The position numbers and the translations under genes are program-made. Of a DNA stretch of 64,000 bases, positions 27,568 to 36,993 are shown piece by piece. Positions within the stretch are counted from its first letter, which is position 1; the number at the start of each line of letters is the position of its first letter. Below the pieces are notes generated by a model. The model had not been told where the DNA came from and ran no database searches. It worked only from the letters and a program-made list of their open reading frames with translations. The stretch is from Bacilli bacterium (GTDB lineage: Bacteria; Bacillota; Bacilli; Paenibacillales; NBRC-103111): positions 1 through 64,000 of the forward strand of contig JAQBPR010000127.1 in assembly GCA_028287395.1 (NCBI GenBank). Reading direction: 5' to 3'.

Positions 27568-29055
27568 ATGGATAAGATGAAACCACAAGAAAAAGAAATG
27601 AAAAGTACGGATGAAATTGCTAAAAAATTGGCGGACAACATCCGTCTTCTTGAAGAAAAGATGGGCTTGAATAAAAGCTTTGATGTTATTATGCGAGAAA
27701 TGATATTTGGGGGCAAGAAAACAGGTATTTTTTATTTGAATGGTTTAGTAAAGGATGAAGTGCTGACAGAAATTATTAAACGCTTAACCTATATTGAAAC
27801 GGATCAGTTGGGTGGCAAACCTTTGCAGCAATTTATGGATGCTTTTGTTTCATATATTCAAGTGACTAAAGTAGATAAAATGAGTGAAGTAATCAGCAAA
27901 GTATTGGGGGGCGCGACAGCGCTATTCTGTGAAAATGAGACGAGTGCATTGCTGATTGACGCGAAAAACTTCCCCGTTCGTGCTGTGAAGGAGCCTGATT
28001 TGGAACGGGTCGTTCGCGGAGCGCATGATGGTTTTGTCGAAACGATGTTAATTAATGTTACTTTGGTACGTCGTCGTATCCGTGATCCGCGCTTGAAGCT
28101 AGAAGCATTACAAGTGGGAGAACGAACGCAAACGGATGTATGTATCGCTTATATTCAGGACATAGCTGACCCGAATTTAGTGGAATCGATACGTGATAAA
28201 ATCAAATCAGTAAAGGTAGATGGCATTCCTTTGGGGGAAAAGCAGCTTGAAGAGGCGATCATCAATAAAGGATGGAATCCCTATCCTTCCGTACGCTTTT
28301 CCGAACGTCCCGATGTCATTTCGTCACATCTATTGGAGGGTCACATTGCTATATTCGTCGATACATCACCGTGTGTGATGATTATGCCAACGACCTTTTT
28401 TCATTTAGTACAGCATGTTGAGGAAAATAGACAGACGCCTTTGGTGGGTTCTTATTTGCGCTGGGTCCGATTTATTGGGATATTCGTATCTATCTTTTTA
28501 TTGCCGCTTTGGTATTTAATGGTTATACATCCCGAATTGAAGCCAGCAGGTCTTGAATGGATCGGCCCGCAAATGGCGGGACATTTACCGATTCTGCTGC
28601 AATTTATTTTCGCAGAAATTGGGGTAGATCTTATGCGTATAGCGGCTGTACATACACCGAGTCCGCTTTCTACAGCTATGGGATTGGTTGCGGCGATATT
28701 AATCGGTGATATTGCAGTGAAAACGGGCATGTTTGCGAATGAAGTGATTTTGTATCTTGCCGTTTCTACCATTGGCATGTACGCCACACCAAGCTATGAG
28801 TTAGGATTAGCCAATCGGCTTTTAAGACTTGTGCTGCTGATCGTTAGCGGTATCTTTTCCGTACCTGGTTTTATTATTGCTTGTACGCTGTGGGTTCTGA
28901 TGCTGGCGATCACTCGCTCGTACAACTCCCCTTATTTATGGCCGTTTATCCCGTTTAATGCGAAAGCTTTGATAGAAATTCTGATTCGTCGACCCTTCCT
29001 TTCCATGAAGACAAGACTCAGTTTAACGAAACCAATCGACAATAAGCGACAATGA
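27568..29055 (+). CDS. spoVAF: Stage V sporulation protein AF (GerA-type)
   Basis: This 495-residue GerA-family protein has a soluble N-terminal half (motifs DPRLKLEALQVGERTQTDVCIAYI) and a C-terminal membrane half with about five segments including YLRWVRFIGIFVSIFLLPLWY. Its position directly after spoVAB and its slightly short length make SpoVAF more likely than a germinant receptor A subunit. SpoVAF works with germination signalling at the spore inner membrane. An AAAGGAG site precedes the ATG. Confidence 0.86.
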   Translation: MDKMKPQEKEMKSTDEIAKKLADNIRLLEEKMGLNKSFDVIMREMIFGGKKTGIFYLNGLVKDEVLTEIIKRLTYIETDQLGGKPLQQFMDAFVSYIQVTKVDKMSEVISKVLGGATALFCENETSALLIDAKNFPVRAVKEPDLERVVRGAHDGFVETMLINVTLVRRRIRDPRLKLEALQVGERTQTDVCIAYIQDIADPNLVESIRDKIKSVKVDGIPLGEKQLEEAIINKGWNPYPSVRFSERPDVISSHLLEGHIAIFVDTSPCVMIMPTTFFHLVQHVEENRQTPLVGSYLRWVRFIGIFVSIFLLPLWYLMVIHPELKPAGLEWIGPQMAGHLPILLQFIFAEIGVDLMRIAAVHTPSPLSTAMGLVAAILIGDIAVKTGMFANEVILYLAVSTIGMYATPSYELGLANRLLRLVLLIVSGIFSVPGFIIACTLWVLMLAITRSYNSPYLWPFIPFNAKALIEILIRRPFLSMKTRLSLTKPIDNKRQ

Positions 29056-29143
29056 ACGGGGGCATTGCAATATTGTCATATCGTTGTTGATATGTTACTT
29101 TATATAGTAATATTTGAGTTTAACAGGGGAGAGGAAAACAGCA

Positions 29144-30475
29144 ATGTTTTTACATGGAACGAGTCATATTAACAATCAAGGTCATTTGCAAATCGGCGGT
29201 TGCGATACTAGCAAATTAGCTGCTGAATTCGGTACACCGCTTTATATTGTCGATGAGGCGCTAGTTCGCCAAAGATGCCGCGAGTTTGTCGATGCATTCC
29301 GCGCTTCCGGTTTGAAATTTCAAGTGGCTTATGCAAGCAAAGCTTTTTGTGTGATGGCGATGTGTCGAATTGCTGAAGAAGAGAATATGTCCTTAGATGT
29401 TGTTTCAGATGGAGAATTATATACAGCGATGGAAGCAGGATTTCCGGTGGGGCGCATTCATTTTCACGGCAATAACAAGTCGATTCAAGAAATGGAAATG
29501 GCGATTGACGCCAAAATCGGCTGTTTTGTTGTCGATAATTTCGTCGAATTGCATATGCTGAACGCTGTTGCAGCTGAGAAACGCCAAACGGTGAAAATTT
29601 TGCTAAGAATTACACCAGGTGTGGAAGCACATACGCATGAATTTATTTCTACAGGTCAAACCGATTCTAAATTTGGCTTTGATTTAGGTAACGGCGCTGC
29701 CTATCGCGCGATTGACGAAGCATCTAAATTATCCAATTTGGAAGTATTGGGGATTCATTCGCATATTGGCTCTAATATTTTCGAAGTCGAAGGTTTTAAA
29801 ATGGCTGTTGAAAAAATGATCGGCTTTGCCACCCAAGTACGCGCAGAATTAAATGTAACGTTTAAAGTCGTCAATTTAGGCGGCGGTTTTGGGATTCGTT
29901 ATGTTGAAGGGGATACACCCTTGCCGGTTGCTGAATATGTGAAGGCAATTACGGACGGTATTATCGACTTTTTTGGCAAGCATCAATATCCCATTCCTGA
30001 AATTTGGGTTGAGCCGGGTCGCAGCATAGTAGGTGATGCGGGTACAACGCTTTACACTGTGGGTACATCTAAAGATATCCCCGGCATACGTAAATACGTA
30101 GCTGTCGATGGTGGCATGACGGACAATCCGCGCTTTGCATTATACGGCTCGCGTTATGAGGCTGTGTTAGCTAATCGTGCGGGTGAAGCAGCAGAAGAGA
30201 TTGTTTCTGTAGCCGGCAAATGCTGTGAAAGCGGAGATATGCTAATTAAAGATATTGCTTTACCTAAGGTGAATTCAGGTGACTTGCTGGCAATTTCTTG
30301 CACTGGCGCGTATAATTACGCGATGGCTAGCAATTACAACCGTATTCGTAAGCCTGCTGTCGTTTTTGTGAAGGACGGGCATGCAGATTTGGTCGTTAAG
30401 CGTGAAACGTATGGCAATATTGTTGGTAATGATGTCATTCCTGCACGTATGCAGAAGCAAGCCGCCAAATCATAA
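29144..30475 (+). CDS. lysA: Diaminopimelate decarboxylase
   Basis: This 443-residue PLP enzyme converts meso-diaminopimelate to L-lysine. The lysine that binds PLP lies in YASKAFC, the glycine loop in NLGGGFGIRY, the substrate residues in EPGRSIVGDAG and the active-site cysteine in CCESGD. Start 29144 has AGGGGAGAGG upstream; a GTG-type start 30 bases earlier lacks this. The place after spoVAF matches B. subtilis. Confidence 0.95.
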   Translation: MFLHGTSHINNQGHLQIGGCDTSKLAAEFGTPLYIVDEALVRQRCREFVDAFRASGLKFQVAYASKAFCVMAMCRIAEEENMSLDVVSDGELYTAMEAGFPVGRIHFHGNNKSIQEMEMAIDAKIGCFVVDNFVELHMLNAVAAEKRQTVKILLRITPGVEAHTHEFISTGQTDSKFGFDLGNGAAYRAIDEASKLSNLEVLGIHSHIGSNIFEVEGFKMAVEKMIGFATQVRAELNVTFKVVNLGGGFGIRYVEGDTPLPVAEYVKAITDGIIDFFGKHQYPIPEIWVEPGRSIVGDAGTTLYTVGTSKDIPGIRKYVAVDGGMTDNPRFALYGSRYEAVLANRAGEAAEEIVSVAGKCCESGDMLIKDIALPKVNSGDLLAISCTGAYNYAMASNYNRIRKPAVVFVKDGHADLVVKRETYGNIVGNDVIPARMQKQAAKS

Positions 30476-30496
30476 TAAAAATAAAGGAGCCTAAAC

Positions 30497-30934
30497 ATGA
30501 AAAAAGGTAAAATTACACTTGAAAACGGTGGAGAAGTATTGATTGATTTTTTTCCGGAGGAAGCGCCGAATACGGTTGCGAACTTTGAAAAGCTGGCGAA
30601 CGATAATTTTTACAATGGAATTAAGTTTCACCGCGTGATCAAAGGCTTTATGGCACAAGGCGGTTGTCCGCAAGGAACTGGTACGGGCGGCGCAGGATAC
30701 ACGATTAATTGCGAAGTAGCTACCAATGTCAGCAAGCATGAGCGCGGTACGCTTTCCATGGCACATGCGGGCAGAAATACAGGAAGCTCACAGTTTTTCA
30801 TTTGCTACGAGCCGCAGCCTCACTTGGATAAACAGCATACTGTATTTGGAAAAGTTACGGAAGGTATGGAACATATCGACGCTGTAAAACAAGGGGATAA
30901 AATGGCTGAGGTTAAGGTTTGGGACGAAGAATAG
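30497..30934 (+). CDS. ppiB: Cyclophilin-type peptidyl-prolyl cis-trans isomerase
   Basis: This 145-residue cytosolic cyclophilin speeds proline isomerisation. The core motifs [13 protein letters not shown] and the SSQFFI segment are intact, and the catalytic arginine is in FHR. There is no signal peptide. It starts 21 bases after lysA behind AAAGGAG, so it is likely in the same transcript, which ends at the terminator at 30951. Confidence 0.94.
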   Translation: MKKGKITLENGGEVLIDFFPEEAPNTVANFEKLANDNFYNGIKFHRVIKGFMAQGGCPQGTGTGGAGYTINCEVATNVSKHERGTLSMAHAGRNTGSSQFFICYEPQPHLDKQHTVFGKVTEGMEHIDAVKQGDKMAEVKVWDEE

Positions 30935-30950
30935 AAAAAATAGCAGGCTT

Positions 30951-30984
30951 AAAAAGCGAGGGACTTTTGTTCCTGGCTTTTTTT
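30951..30984. terminator. Terminator after ppiB (bidirectional)
   Basis: AAAAAGC-GAGGGA pairs imperfectly with TCCT-GGCTTTTT, followed by T. A-rich sequence on the left lets it also serve the convergent gene at 31010. Confidence 0.7.
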
Positions 30985-31009
30985 GTGATCCCTATTCGAA
31001 AAAATCACG

Positions 31010-31234
31010 TTACACATATATATTTACAAATTGCCCAAGAAAGGGTTGAGCACTTTTTTCCATATAAATTTGATTTTGCAATTGATGTTCCTTCGCTTGA
31101 TCCTCTTCAGAGTTATTGGAATCATAAAATGATGTGCTGTTATTATGGTTTTGGTCATAATTATAACGATTCATTTTCCTTGGAGCAGCAATGGGAATTA
31201 TGCCTGAAACAGGTGTTAAGAATGAATTAGTCAA
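31010..31234 (-). CDS. Small hydrophilic orphan protein (74 aa)
   Basis: On the minus strand a TTG start at 31234 has a perfect GGGAGG 8 bases upstream, and the frame ends just before a bidirectional terminator. The product is rich in asparagine, serine, glutamine and tyrosine (RYNYDQNHNNSTSFYDSNNSEE), without cysteine or membrane segments. Such composition occurs in spore coat proteins, but no family match is recognised. An opposite frame overlapping ppiB is rejected. Confidence 0.5.
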   Translation of the reverse strand: MTNSFLTPVSGIIPIAAPRKMNRYNYDQNHNNSTSFYDSNNSEEDQAKEHQLQNQIYMEKSAQPFLGQFVNIYV

Positions 31235-31457
31235 GGTTATTACCTCCCTTTATTTGTTTTATCATTATTCTTTAACCGCGGGGAATAGTATTGAAACATT
31301 TAAAATCCCAATAACTTAAGTTTTTCTAATGCTACGGATAAATATCCTTGCTTTTTTGTATGTAAGGTGGTAATATTTTTTCAAACAATGTTGAGTAAAT
31401 AAGTAGGAATAAAAACATAACTTAGTAACCATTGTTACAATAATAACTAAATACAAA

Positions 31458-31627
31458 CCTTCGGGGCAGGGTGTAATTCCCTACCGGCGGTGATCCTCAG
31501 AACTTTTTATTTTCCGAGGAAGTCCGTGACCCGTTTTGCGTGGAGACCATTCCTATGGATCCTCCTGTAACCGGTGGACTTGGTGTAATTCCAAGACCGA
31601 CAGTATAGTCTGGATGAGAGAAGGAGC
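31458..31627 (+). promoter_or_regulatory. FMN riboswitch (RFN element)
   Basis: The order CTTCGGGGCAGGGTG, CCCTACCGGCGGTGAT, AGTCCGTGACCCG, ACCGGTGGACTTGGTGTAATTCC and CGACAGTATAGTCTGGATGAGAGAAG is the conserved RFN aptamer. It leads the ribD-ribE-ribBA-ribH operon. FMN binding should favour the terminator at 31756. Confidence 0.97.
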
Positions 31628-31755
31628 ATTTCAAGCGAATGTGTTTGACAACCATTGTACTTTTTTTCACATGCGATTTACGCGAAAGCATTGTGATGAG
31701 AAGGAACAGGGGTCCGTCGACTTATTTTCTTGTCATCTGAATTCGCAATTTTGCT

Positions 31756-31790
31756 GCCCTGACAAATACTGTTAGGGCTTTTTGTTTTTT
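31756..31790 (+). terminator. Expression-platform terminator of the FMN riboswitch
   Basis: GCCCTGACA pairs with TGTTAGGGC (one mismatch-type pair) around a 5-base loop, followed by TTTTTG and seven more T, 20 bases before ribD. Confidence 0.85.
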
Positions 31791-31809
31791 TCTAAAGAGG
31801 GTGAGCGAG

Positions 31810-32919
31810 ATGGATTTAATTAATGACGAATTTTATATGGGGATTGCTTTACAATTAGCTCATGGGGCTACCGGACAAACCGGTGTCAACCCAATGGTTG
31901 GTTGTGTGATCGTTAAAGAGGGTGCAGTTATCGGGCTGGGTGCCCATTTGAAAATGGGAACGGAGCATGCGGAAGTGCATGCGCTGAACATGGCAGGCGA
32001 GCATGCTGCGGGAAGCACCGTTTATGTAACATTGGAGCCATGCAGTCATCATGGCCGCACTCCACCCTGCAGTGATAAGCTGATTGCCAATAAGGTAGCT
32101 CGCGTCGTAGTTGCCTGCACGGATCCGAATCCTCGCGTAGCTGGAGCTGGGATTGCCAAGCTGAAAGCTCACGGTATTGAAGTAAAGCTCGGCGTGCTGG
32201 AACGAGAAGCGATCGATCTAAACGAAAAATTCAACAAATACATCACGACGCGTCTTCCCTTTGTCTCGCTGAAAACGGCAAGTACGTTGGATGGAAAGAT
32301 TGCTAGTAAAAATGGAGACAGCCGTTGGATCACCAATGATCAATCTCGTGCTTACGTTCATACGCTGCGCCATCAGCATCAAGCCATAATGGTGGGTGTG
32401 GGTACGGTCTTGATCGATGATCCCTTATTAACGGCACGACTTACAGTGGCGGCTCTAAATCCGATCCGCATCATTGTAGATTCCACACTTCGTACACCGC
32501 CTAATGCAGCCGTATTGCAGCAAGCGGGGCAAACGATTGTGTTAACGACCACTCAGGCCTCGTTAGAAAAGTCGGAGAGATTACGCGAGATGGGCGCGGA
32601 ATTATTGACAGCAGGCGATGGACCTAAGGTTGATTTAAAGCAGGCAATGCAATTGTTGGCGGAACGAGAAATTGGCTCAATTCTGCTTGAAGGCGGCGGT
32701 CGTTTAAACGGAGCTATGCTGGAGCAAAAGTTAATTGACAAATGCTATTTATTTTATGCCGCGAAAATTATTGGCGGAGATAACGCTCCATCTAATTTTT
32801 CTTTTGATGGCTTTGCCAAAATGAGTGAAGCCATTTGGCTGGACCGTTTGAAAATCGAACAATTTGGTCACGATTTATGTATGATCGGTTATCCGCAATA
32901 TGAAGGTGGTGGAAGCTAA
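31810..32919 (+). CDS. ribD: Bifunctional riboflavin deaminase/reductase RibD
   Basis: This 369-residue protein catalyses two steps of riboflavin synthesis. The N-terminal deaminase has the zinc site HAEVHAL and PCSHHGRTPPC. The C-terminal reductase has SLKTASTLDGKIAS and GVGTVLIDDPLLTAR. I start at the ATG at 31810 behind AAAGAGGGTGAG; a GTG lies in frame at 31801. The gene shares one base with ribE. Expression is governed by the FMN riboswitch. Confidence 0.94.
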   Translation: MDLINDEFYMGIALQLAHGATGQTGVNPMVGCVIVKEGAVIGLGAHLKMGTEHAEVHALNMAGEHAAGSTVYVTLEPCSHHGRTPPCSDKLIANKVARVVVACTDPNPRVAGAGIAKLKAHGIEVKLGVLEREAIDLNEKFNKYITTRLPFVSLKTASTLDGKIASKNGDSRWITNDQSRAYVHTLRHQHQAIMVGVGTVLIDDPLLTARLTVAALNPIRIIVDSTLRTPPNAAVLQQAGQTIVLTTTQASLEKSERLREMGAELLTAGDGPKVDLKQAMQLLAEREIGSILLEGGGRLNGAMLEQKLIDKCYLFYAAKIIGGDNAPSNFSFDGFAKMSEAIWLDRLKIEQFGHDLCMIGYPQYEGGGS

Positions 32920-33587
32920 TGTTTACTGGCATTATTGAAGAGATCGGCATTATGCGCACCATTTCGCGGCAAGGACAAGCGATGATTTTAACGATCTCAG
33001 CAAATCGCATTCTGGCTGATATTCATCTGGGCGATAGTATCGCTGTGAATGGAGTTTGCTTAACTGTCATTGCATATGACGCCGTATCATTTACAGTTGA
33101 TGTCATGCCTGAAACCTATCGTCGAACCAACTTGAAAAAGCTGCAAAACGGCAATCGTGTAAATTTAGAGCGTGCAATGTCTGCCCATGGACGTTTTGGT
33201 GGCCACATTGTGCAAGGGCATGTCGATTCCGCAGGTATGATTACTTCAAGGAACACGGAACAAAATGCGGTTGTATTTACCATTGCGCCTGAAGATAAGG
33301 CTATTCTTAAATATATTATTCCTCGTGGCTCAATTGCCTTGGATGGGATTAGCTTAACCGTAATCCGTGTCACAGAAGAGTCGTTTGCTGTCTCGATTAT
33401 TCCACATACGCTTGCTCAAACGATTTTAAATGATAAGCAGCCAGGTGTTTCGGTGAATATTGAATGCGATTTGCTTGGTAAATATGTGGAACGCTTGTTA
33501 AGCTATAAGGCACCCAATGAAGCGCTAGGAAGTGGGAAAAAGGAAGGCATTACAGCTGCTTATTTAGCAGAGCATGGATTTAACTAA
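32919..33587 (+). CDS. ribE: Riboflavin synthase alpha chain
   Basis: This 222-residue protein turns two lumazine molecules into riboflavin plus a pyrimidine. It starts MFTGIIEEIG and has the two internal repeats of the family: GDSIAVNGVCLTV in the first half and GSIALDGISLTV in the second. It overlaps ribD by one base and is followed 35 bases later by ribBA. Confidence 0.96.
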   Translation: MFTGIIEEIGIMRTISRQGQAMILTISANRILADIHLGDSIAVNGVCLTVIAYDAVSFTVDVMPETYRRTNLKKLQNGNRVNLERAMSAHGRFGGHIVQGHVDSAGMITSRNTEQNAVVFTIAPEDKAILKYIIPRGSIALDGISLTVIRVTEESFAVSIIPHTLAQTILNDKQPGVSVNIECDLLGKYVERLLSYKAPNEALGSGKKEGITAAYLAEHGFN

Positions 33588-33622
33588 ATAGGATATAGAG
33601 TAGATATATAGGAGTGAGCGCC

Positions 33623-34858
33623 GTGGAAAGGCTAAAATTTAATTTAATTGAAGAAGCGATCGTTGATTTAATGTTAGGCAAAGTAATCATTGTCGTGGAT
33701 GACGAGGATCGTGAGAATGAAGGAGACTTTATTGCTCTGGCGGATAAAGCGACACCGGAAATAATTAACTTTATGATCAAAGAGGGACGCGGTCTTGTTT
33801 GCGTTCCAATTAATGAAGAGCGGGCACAACAGCTTGATTTGCCGCAGATGGTTGCGCGAAATACGGATTATCATGGGACTGCCTTTACCATATCAGTCGA
33901 TCATATGGAAACTACGACTGGTATTTCTGCTTTTGAACGTGCAAGAACCGTTCAAGCCTTGATTGATCCGAAAACGAAAGCGCAGGAATTTCGCAAACCG
34001 GGACATATTTTCCCCGTTGTCGCCAAAAAGGGCGGCGTTCTGCGACGCGCGGGTCATACGGAAGCTGCTGTAGATTTAGCGCGAATGTGCGGTTCTTATC
34101 CAGCAGCAGTGATTTGCGAGATTATTAAAGAAGATGGCAGTATGGCGAGAGTGCCTGATTTAATGGAGCTTGCCCAAGCACACAATTTGAAAATTATCAC
34201 GATTGAAAATTTAATTCATTACCGCAACGCAAAAGAAAAGCTGGTTAAGCGTGAAGTAGAGATCAAGCTGCCTACGGAGCATGGGGTTTTCAATGCCATT
34301 GTTTACTCCAATGAAGTGGATCAGAAGGAGCACGTTGCGTTAGTTAAAGGTAAACTGGATACGGATAAGCCTGTGCTGGTTCGCGTTCATTCGGAATGCT
34401 TAACCGGCGATGTGTTTCATTCACGTCGTTGTGACTGCGGTCCGCAATTGGAGGCGGCTTTACAGCAAATTGAAGATGCAGGTTCTGGCGTGCTGCTCTA
34501 TATGCGTCAGGAGGGCCGCGGAATCGGGCTGATCAATAAATTAAAAGCATATGAGCTGCAGGAGCAGGGATTTGATACGGTAGACGCGAATATTAAACTT
34601 GGATTTGCTGCAGATTTACGAGATTATGGCATTGGTGCACAAATTTTAAAGGATCTTGGCATTCGCCAAATGAAGCTGTTGACCAATAATCCGAAAAAAA
34701 TCAAAGGCATTGAAGGATATGGTCTTGAAGTTGTCGAGAGAATGCCCATTCAAATGGTGGCAAATGAAGATAATCTGCAATACTTGAAAACGAAAAAAAA
34801 TAAACTAGGGCATTTGCTCAAATTTGCTGGAGACGTGGAAGGGGATTTTTCAATATGA
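33623..34858 (+). CDS. ribBA: Bifunctional DHBP synthase / GTP cyclohydrolase II
   Basis: This 411-residue protein has an N-terminal DHBP synthase domain ([11 protein letters not shown] metal site, [11 protein letters not shown]) that makes the four-carbon unit from ribulose-5-phosphate. Its C-terminal GTP cyclohydrolase II domain has the zinc cysteines in [18 protein letters not shown] and the [10 protein letters not shown] loop. GTG 33623 has TAGGAG 8 bases upstream; GTG 33614 overlaps that site. It overlaps ribH by 4 bases. Confidence 0.95.
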   Translation: MERLKFNLIEEAIVDLMLGKVIIVVDDEDRENEGDFIALADKATPEIINFMIKEGRGLVCVPINEERAQQLDLPQMVARNTDYHGTAFTISVDHMETTTGISAFERARTVQALIDPKTKAQEFRKPGHIFPVVAKKGGVLRRAGHTEAAVDLARMCGSYPAAVICEIIKEDGSMARVPDLMELAQAHNLKIITIENLIHYRNAKEKLVKREVEIKLPTEHGVFNAIVYSNEVDQKEHVALVKGKLDTDKPVLVRVHSECLTGDVFHSRRCDCGPQLEAALQQIEDAGSGVLLYMRQEGRGIGLINKLKAYELQEQGFDTVDANIKLGFAADLRDYGIGAQILKDLGIRQMKLLTNNPKKIKGIEGYGLEVVERMPIQMVANEDNLQYLKTKKNKLGHLLKFAGDVEGDFSI

Positions 34859-35325
34859 CAAAAGTTTATGAAGGCCATTTAGTATCGGAACAAGCGAAGT
34901 ATGGTATAGTGGTGGGTCGATTTAACGAATTTATTACAGGCAAGCTGTTAGCGGGTGCTTTAGATGCCTTGAAACGTCATGGAGCAAGCGAAGATGATGT
35001 GGAAGTTGCTTGGGTTCCGGGTGCTTTTGAAATTTCGTTAATCGCGCAAAAAATGGCGGAAAGCGGCAAATACGATGCGGTTATTACATTGGGCGCGGTT
35101 ATCCGCGGGTCAACGCCGCATTTTGATTTTGTCTGCAATGAAGTAGCTAAGGGTGTGGCGGCCATTGGGTTGAAAACGGGTGTGCCGACTATTTTTGGCG
35201 TGTTGACCACAGATTCGATTGAGCAAGCCATTGAACGCGCAGGCACTAAAGCTGGCAACAAAGGCTGGGAGGCCGCGGCAAGTGCGATTGAAATGGCCAA
35301 TTTAGTGAAGCAGTTGAAGGCTTAA
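34855..35325 (+). CDS. ribH: 6,7-dimethyl-8-ribityllumazine synthase
   Basis: This 156-residue protein condenses the ribityl pyrimidine with the DHBP product and assembles into an icosahedral shell in Bacillus, which encloses riboflavin synthase. Conserved blocks are [32 protein letters not shown] and [24 protein letters not shown]. It is the last gene of the rib operon and starts within the ribBA stop. Confidence 0.96.
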   Translation: MTKVYEGHLVSEQAKYGIVVGRFNEFITGKLLAGALDALKRHGASEDDVEVAWVPGAFEISLIAQKMAESGKYDAVITLGAVIRGSTPHFDFVCNEVAKGVAAIGLKTGVPTIFGVLTTDSIEQAIERAGTKAGNKGWEAAASAIEMANLVKQLKA

Positions 35326-35343
35326 AAAAGCATACTTCAATGG

Positions 35344-35420
35344 GTGCTTACGAAGCAAGTTTTCTAGCGAAAAACTCAGATAATGCTTACGATGCTAGTT
35401 TTCTACGAAAACTTTAAGGG
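35344..35420 (+). repeat. Dispersed hairpin leader element, copies 2 and 3 (before scpA)
   Basis: Two copies lie in tandem. Copy 2 has GTGCTTACGAAG with the AGTTTTC-TAGC-GAAAAACT hairpin. Copy 3 (from 35383) has ATGCTTACGATG with AGTTTTC-TAC-GAAAACT, running into the AAGGGGG ribosome site of scpA. Both resemble the deoB leader at 5454. Confidence 0.65.
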
Positions 35421-35429
35421 GGATTCCTT

Positions 35430-36212
35430 TTGAAAGTAACCTATAAGCTGGCTTCTTTTGAAGGCCCCTTAGATTTGTTGCTTCATTTAATCGATAAAAC
35501 GGAAGTGGATATTTATAATATCCCGATTAAAGAGATTACGGATCAGTATTTGACTTATTTAAGTGATATGCAGGAAATGGAATTAGATATAACAAGTGAG
35601 TTTTTAGTTATGGCGGCAACGTTATTATTCATTAAAAGTAAAATGCTGCTGCCTAAACCTCCCATCTCCACATTCGATGAGGATGGTTATATGGACGAAG
35701 GCGAAGACCCGCGTGCGGAACTCGTGCGTCAATTGCTGGAATATCGTAAATATAAAGGAATCGCCGATCATCTTCGTGAAAAAGAACTGGAACGCAGCTT
35801 AATTTATACGCGGGAACCCGTAGATTTAACGCCATATGTTCCTATTGTTCAGGAAAATCCGCTGAAAGGCATTTACATTACCGATTTAATGAGCGCTTTT
35901 CAAAAGGTACTGCGTCGATTGGTCGGGCGGAATGTGGTTACGCGAATAAAACGCGATGAAATTTCTGTTAAAGACCGGATGAAAGAAGTCATTCATTTGC
36001 TGCAATTAAGAGGCGGCAAGCTGCTATTTTCTAAGCTGTTTGACGATGATATTACGCGCGAGGACATTGTCGTCACTTTTCTGTCAATGCTCGAACTGAT
36101 GAAAATGAAAGTCATCGTATGCTATCAACATCGATTATTTGATGATATTGTCATACAGGCAAGAGAGGGTGGAATAGCCGATGGATTTGCGGCAGATGAA
36201 GTCAGTTATTGA
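35430..36212 (+). CDS. scpA: Segregation and condensation protein A
   Basis: This 260-residue kleisin links SMC dimers with ScpB to organise the chromosome. The opening FEGPLDLLLHLIDKTEVDIYNIPI and the EFLVMAATLLFIKSKMLLP helix are the conserved SMC-neck binding part; the C-terminal winged helix is complete. The start is TTG at 35430, behind AAGGGGG. It overlaps scpB by 32 bases, pointing to coupled translation. Confidence 0.93.
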   Translation: MKVTYKLASFEGPLDLLLHLIDKTEVDIYNIPIKEITDQYLTYLSDMQEMELDITSEFLVMAATLLFIKSKMLLPKPPISTFDEDGYMDEGEDPRAELVRQLLEYRKYKGIADHLREKELERSLIYTREPVDLTPYVPIVQENPLKGIYITDLMSAFQKVLRRLVGRNVVTRIKRDEISVKDRMKEVIHLLQLRGGKLLFSKLFDDDITREDIVVTFLSMLELMKMKVIVCYQHRLFDDIVIQAREGGIADGFAADEVSY

Positions 36213-36843
36213 GGGGCTGCTGTTCGTGTCGGGAGATGAAGGAATTGATGCTAAGCAATTAGCGGAGATCTTAGAGCAGGATATTGCAACCGTTATCGAT
36301 GCGGTCAGACAAATGAGTCAAAATTTCCTGCGTACAGGCAGAGGGGTGCAAATCATTGAATTGGCAGGCGCCTTTCAAATGACAACTTTACCCTCCCATG
36401 CGATTTACTTTGAACGCTTGGCCTATTCGCCTACACGTACCTCATTGTCTCAATCCGCTTTAGAAACTTTAGCGATTGTCGCCTATCGTCAACCGATTAC
36501 GCGTGTAGAGATCGAGGAGATTCGCGGCGTTAGAACCGATCGAGCGCTGCACTCTTTAGTGGCCAAAGAACTAATTGAAGAGGTAGATCGAGCGGATGCA
36601 CCAGGCCGGCCGATTTTATATGGTACGACGAAGCAATTTATGGACTACTTTGGCTTAAGCGGCTTAAGTGAGCTGCCGGAAGCGGCTTCGTTTACGAGTG
36701 ATGTTAATTTGGAAGAGGAGACAAGATTGCTCTTTGCCAGATTAGATGGTAAACAGATGACTTTTGACGATATTTCTGGTTCTGATTTGGATGAGTCAAG
36801 CGAAGAGGATGACGAAAGCATAGAAGAAACAATAGAAACTTAA
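36181..36843 (+). CDS. scpB: Segregation and condensation protein B
   Basis: This 220-residue protein has tandem winged-helix domains and binds the middle of ScpA. Conserved pieces are IEGLLFVSGDEGI, LSQSALETLAIVAYRQPITRVEIEEIRGV and DAPGRPILYGTT. The end is a long acidic tail, longer than in B. subtilis. The ATG at 36181 has GAGAGGGTGG upstream, inside scpA; ATG 36196 is an alternative. Confidence 0.93.
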   Translation: MDLRQMKSVIEGLLFVSGDEGIDAKQLAEILEQDIATVIDAVRQMSQNFLRTGRGVQIIELAGAFQMTTLPSHAIYFERLAYSPTRTSLSQSALETLAIVAYRQPITRVEIEEIRGVRTDRALHSLVAKELIEEVDRADAPGRPILYGTTKQFMDYFGLSGLSELPEAASFTSDVNLEEETRLLFARLDGKQMTFDDISGSDLDESSEEDDESIEETIET

Positions 36844-36875
36844 AGCGCATTATTTTCCAACCGATAACACATACT

Positions 36876-36924
36876 AACTTCGCATTGAACGGCAGGCTTA
36901 CGCTTGCCTCAAGCGGAGTTTTTT
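36876..36924 (+). terminator. Terminator of the scpAB unit
   Basis: A long composite stem (AACTTCGC, TTGA and GGCAGGC pairing with GCTTGCC, TCAA and GCGGAGTT, one bulged A, TTAC loop) ends in six T. Confidence 0.85.
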
Positions 36925-36993
36925 CTGCTGTCTTTTTGAGACGGCGAAGCCGTTTATCCTCGTTTGCAGCGAAATAAGGGAGGCAGGTAAACT

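Noticed and set aside
30919-31230. Plus-strand frame of 103 codons after ppiB
   Set aside because: It begins inside ppiB, spans the terminator and has no ribosome site; the opposite-strand gene at 31010 is better supported.
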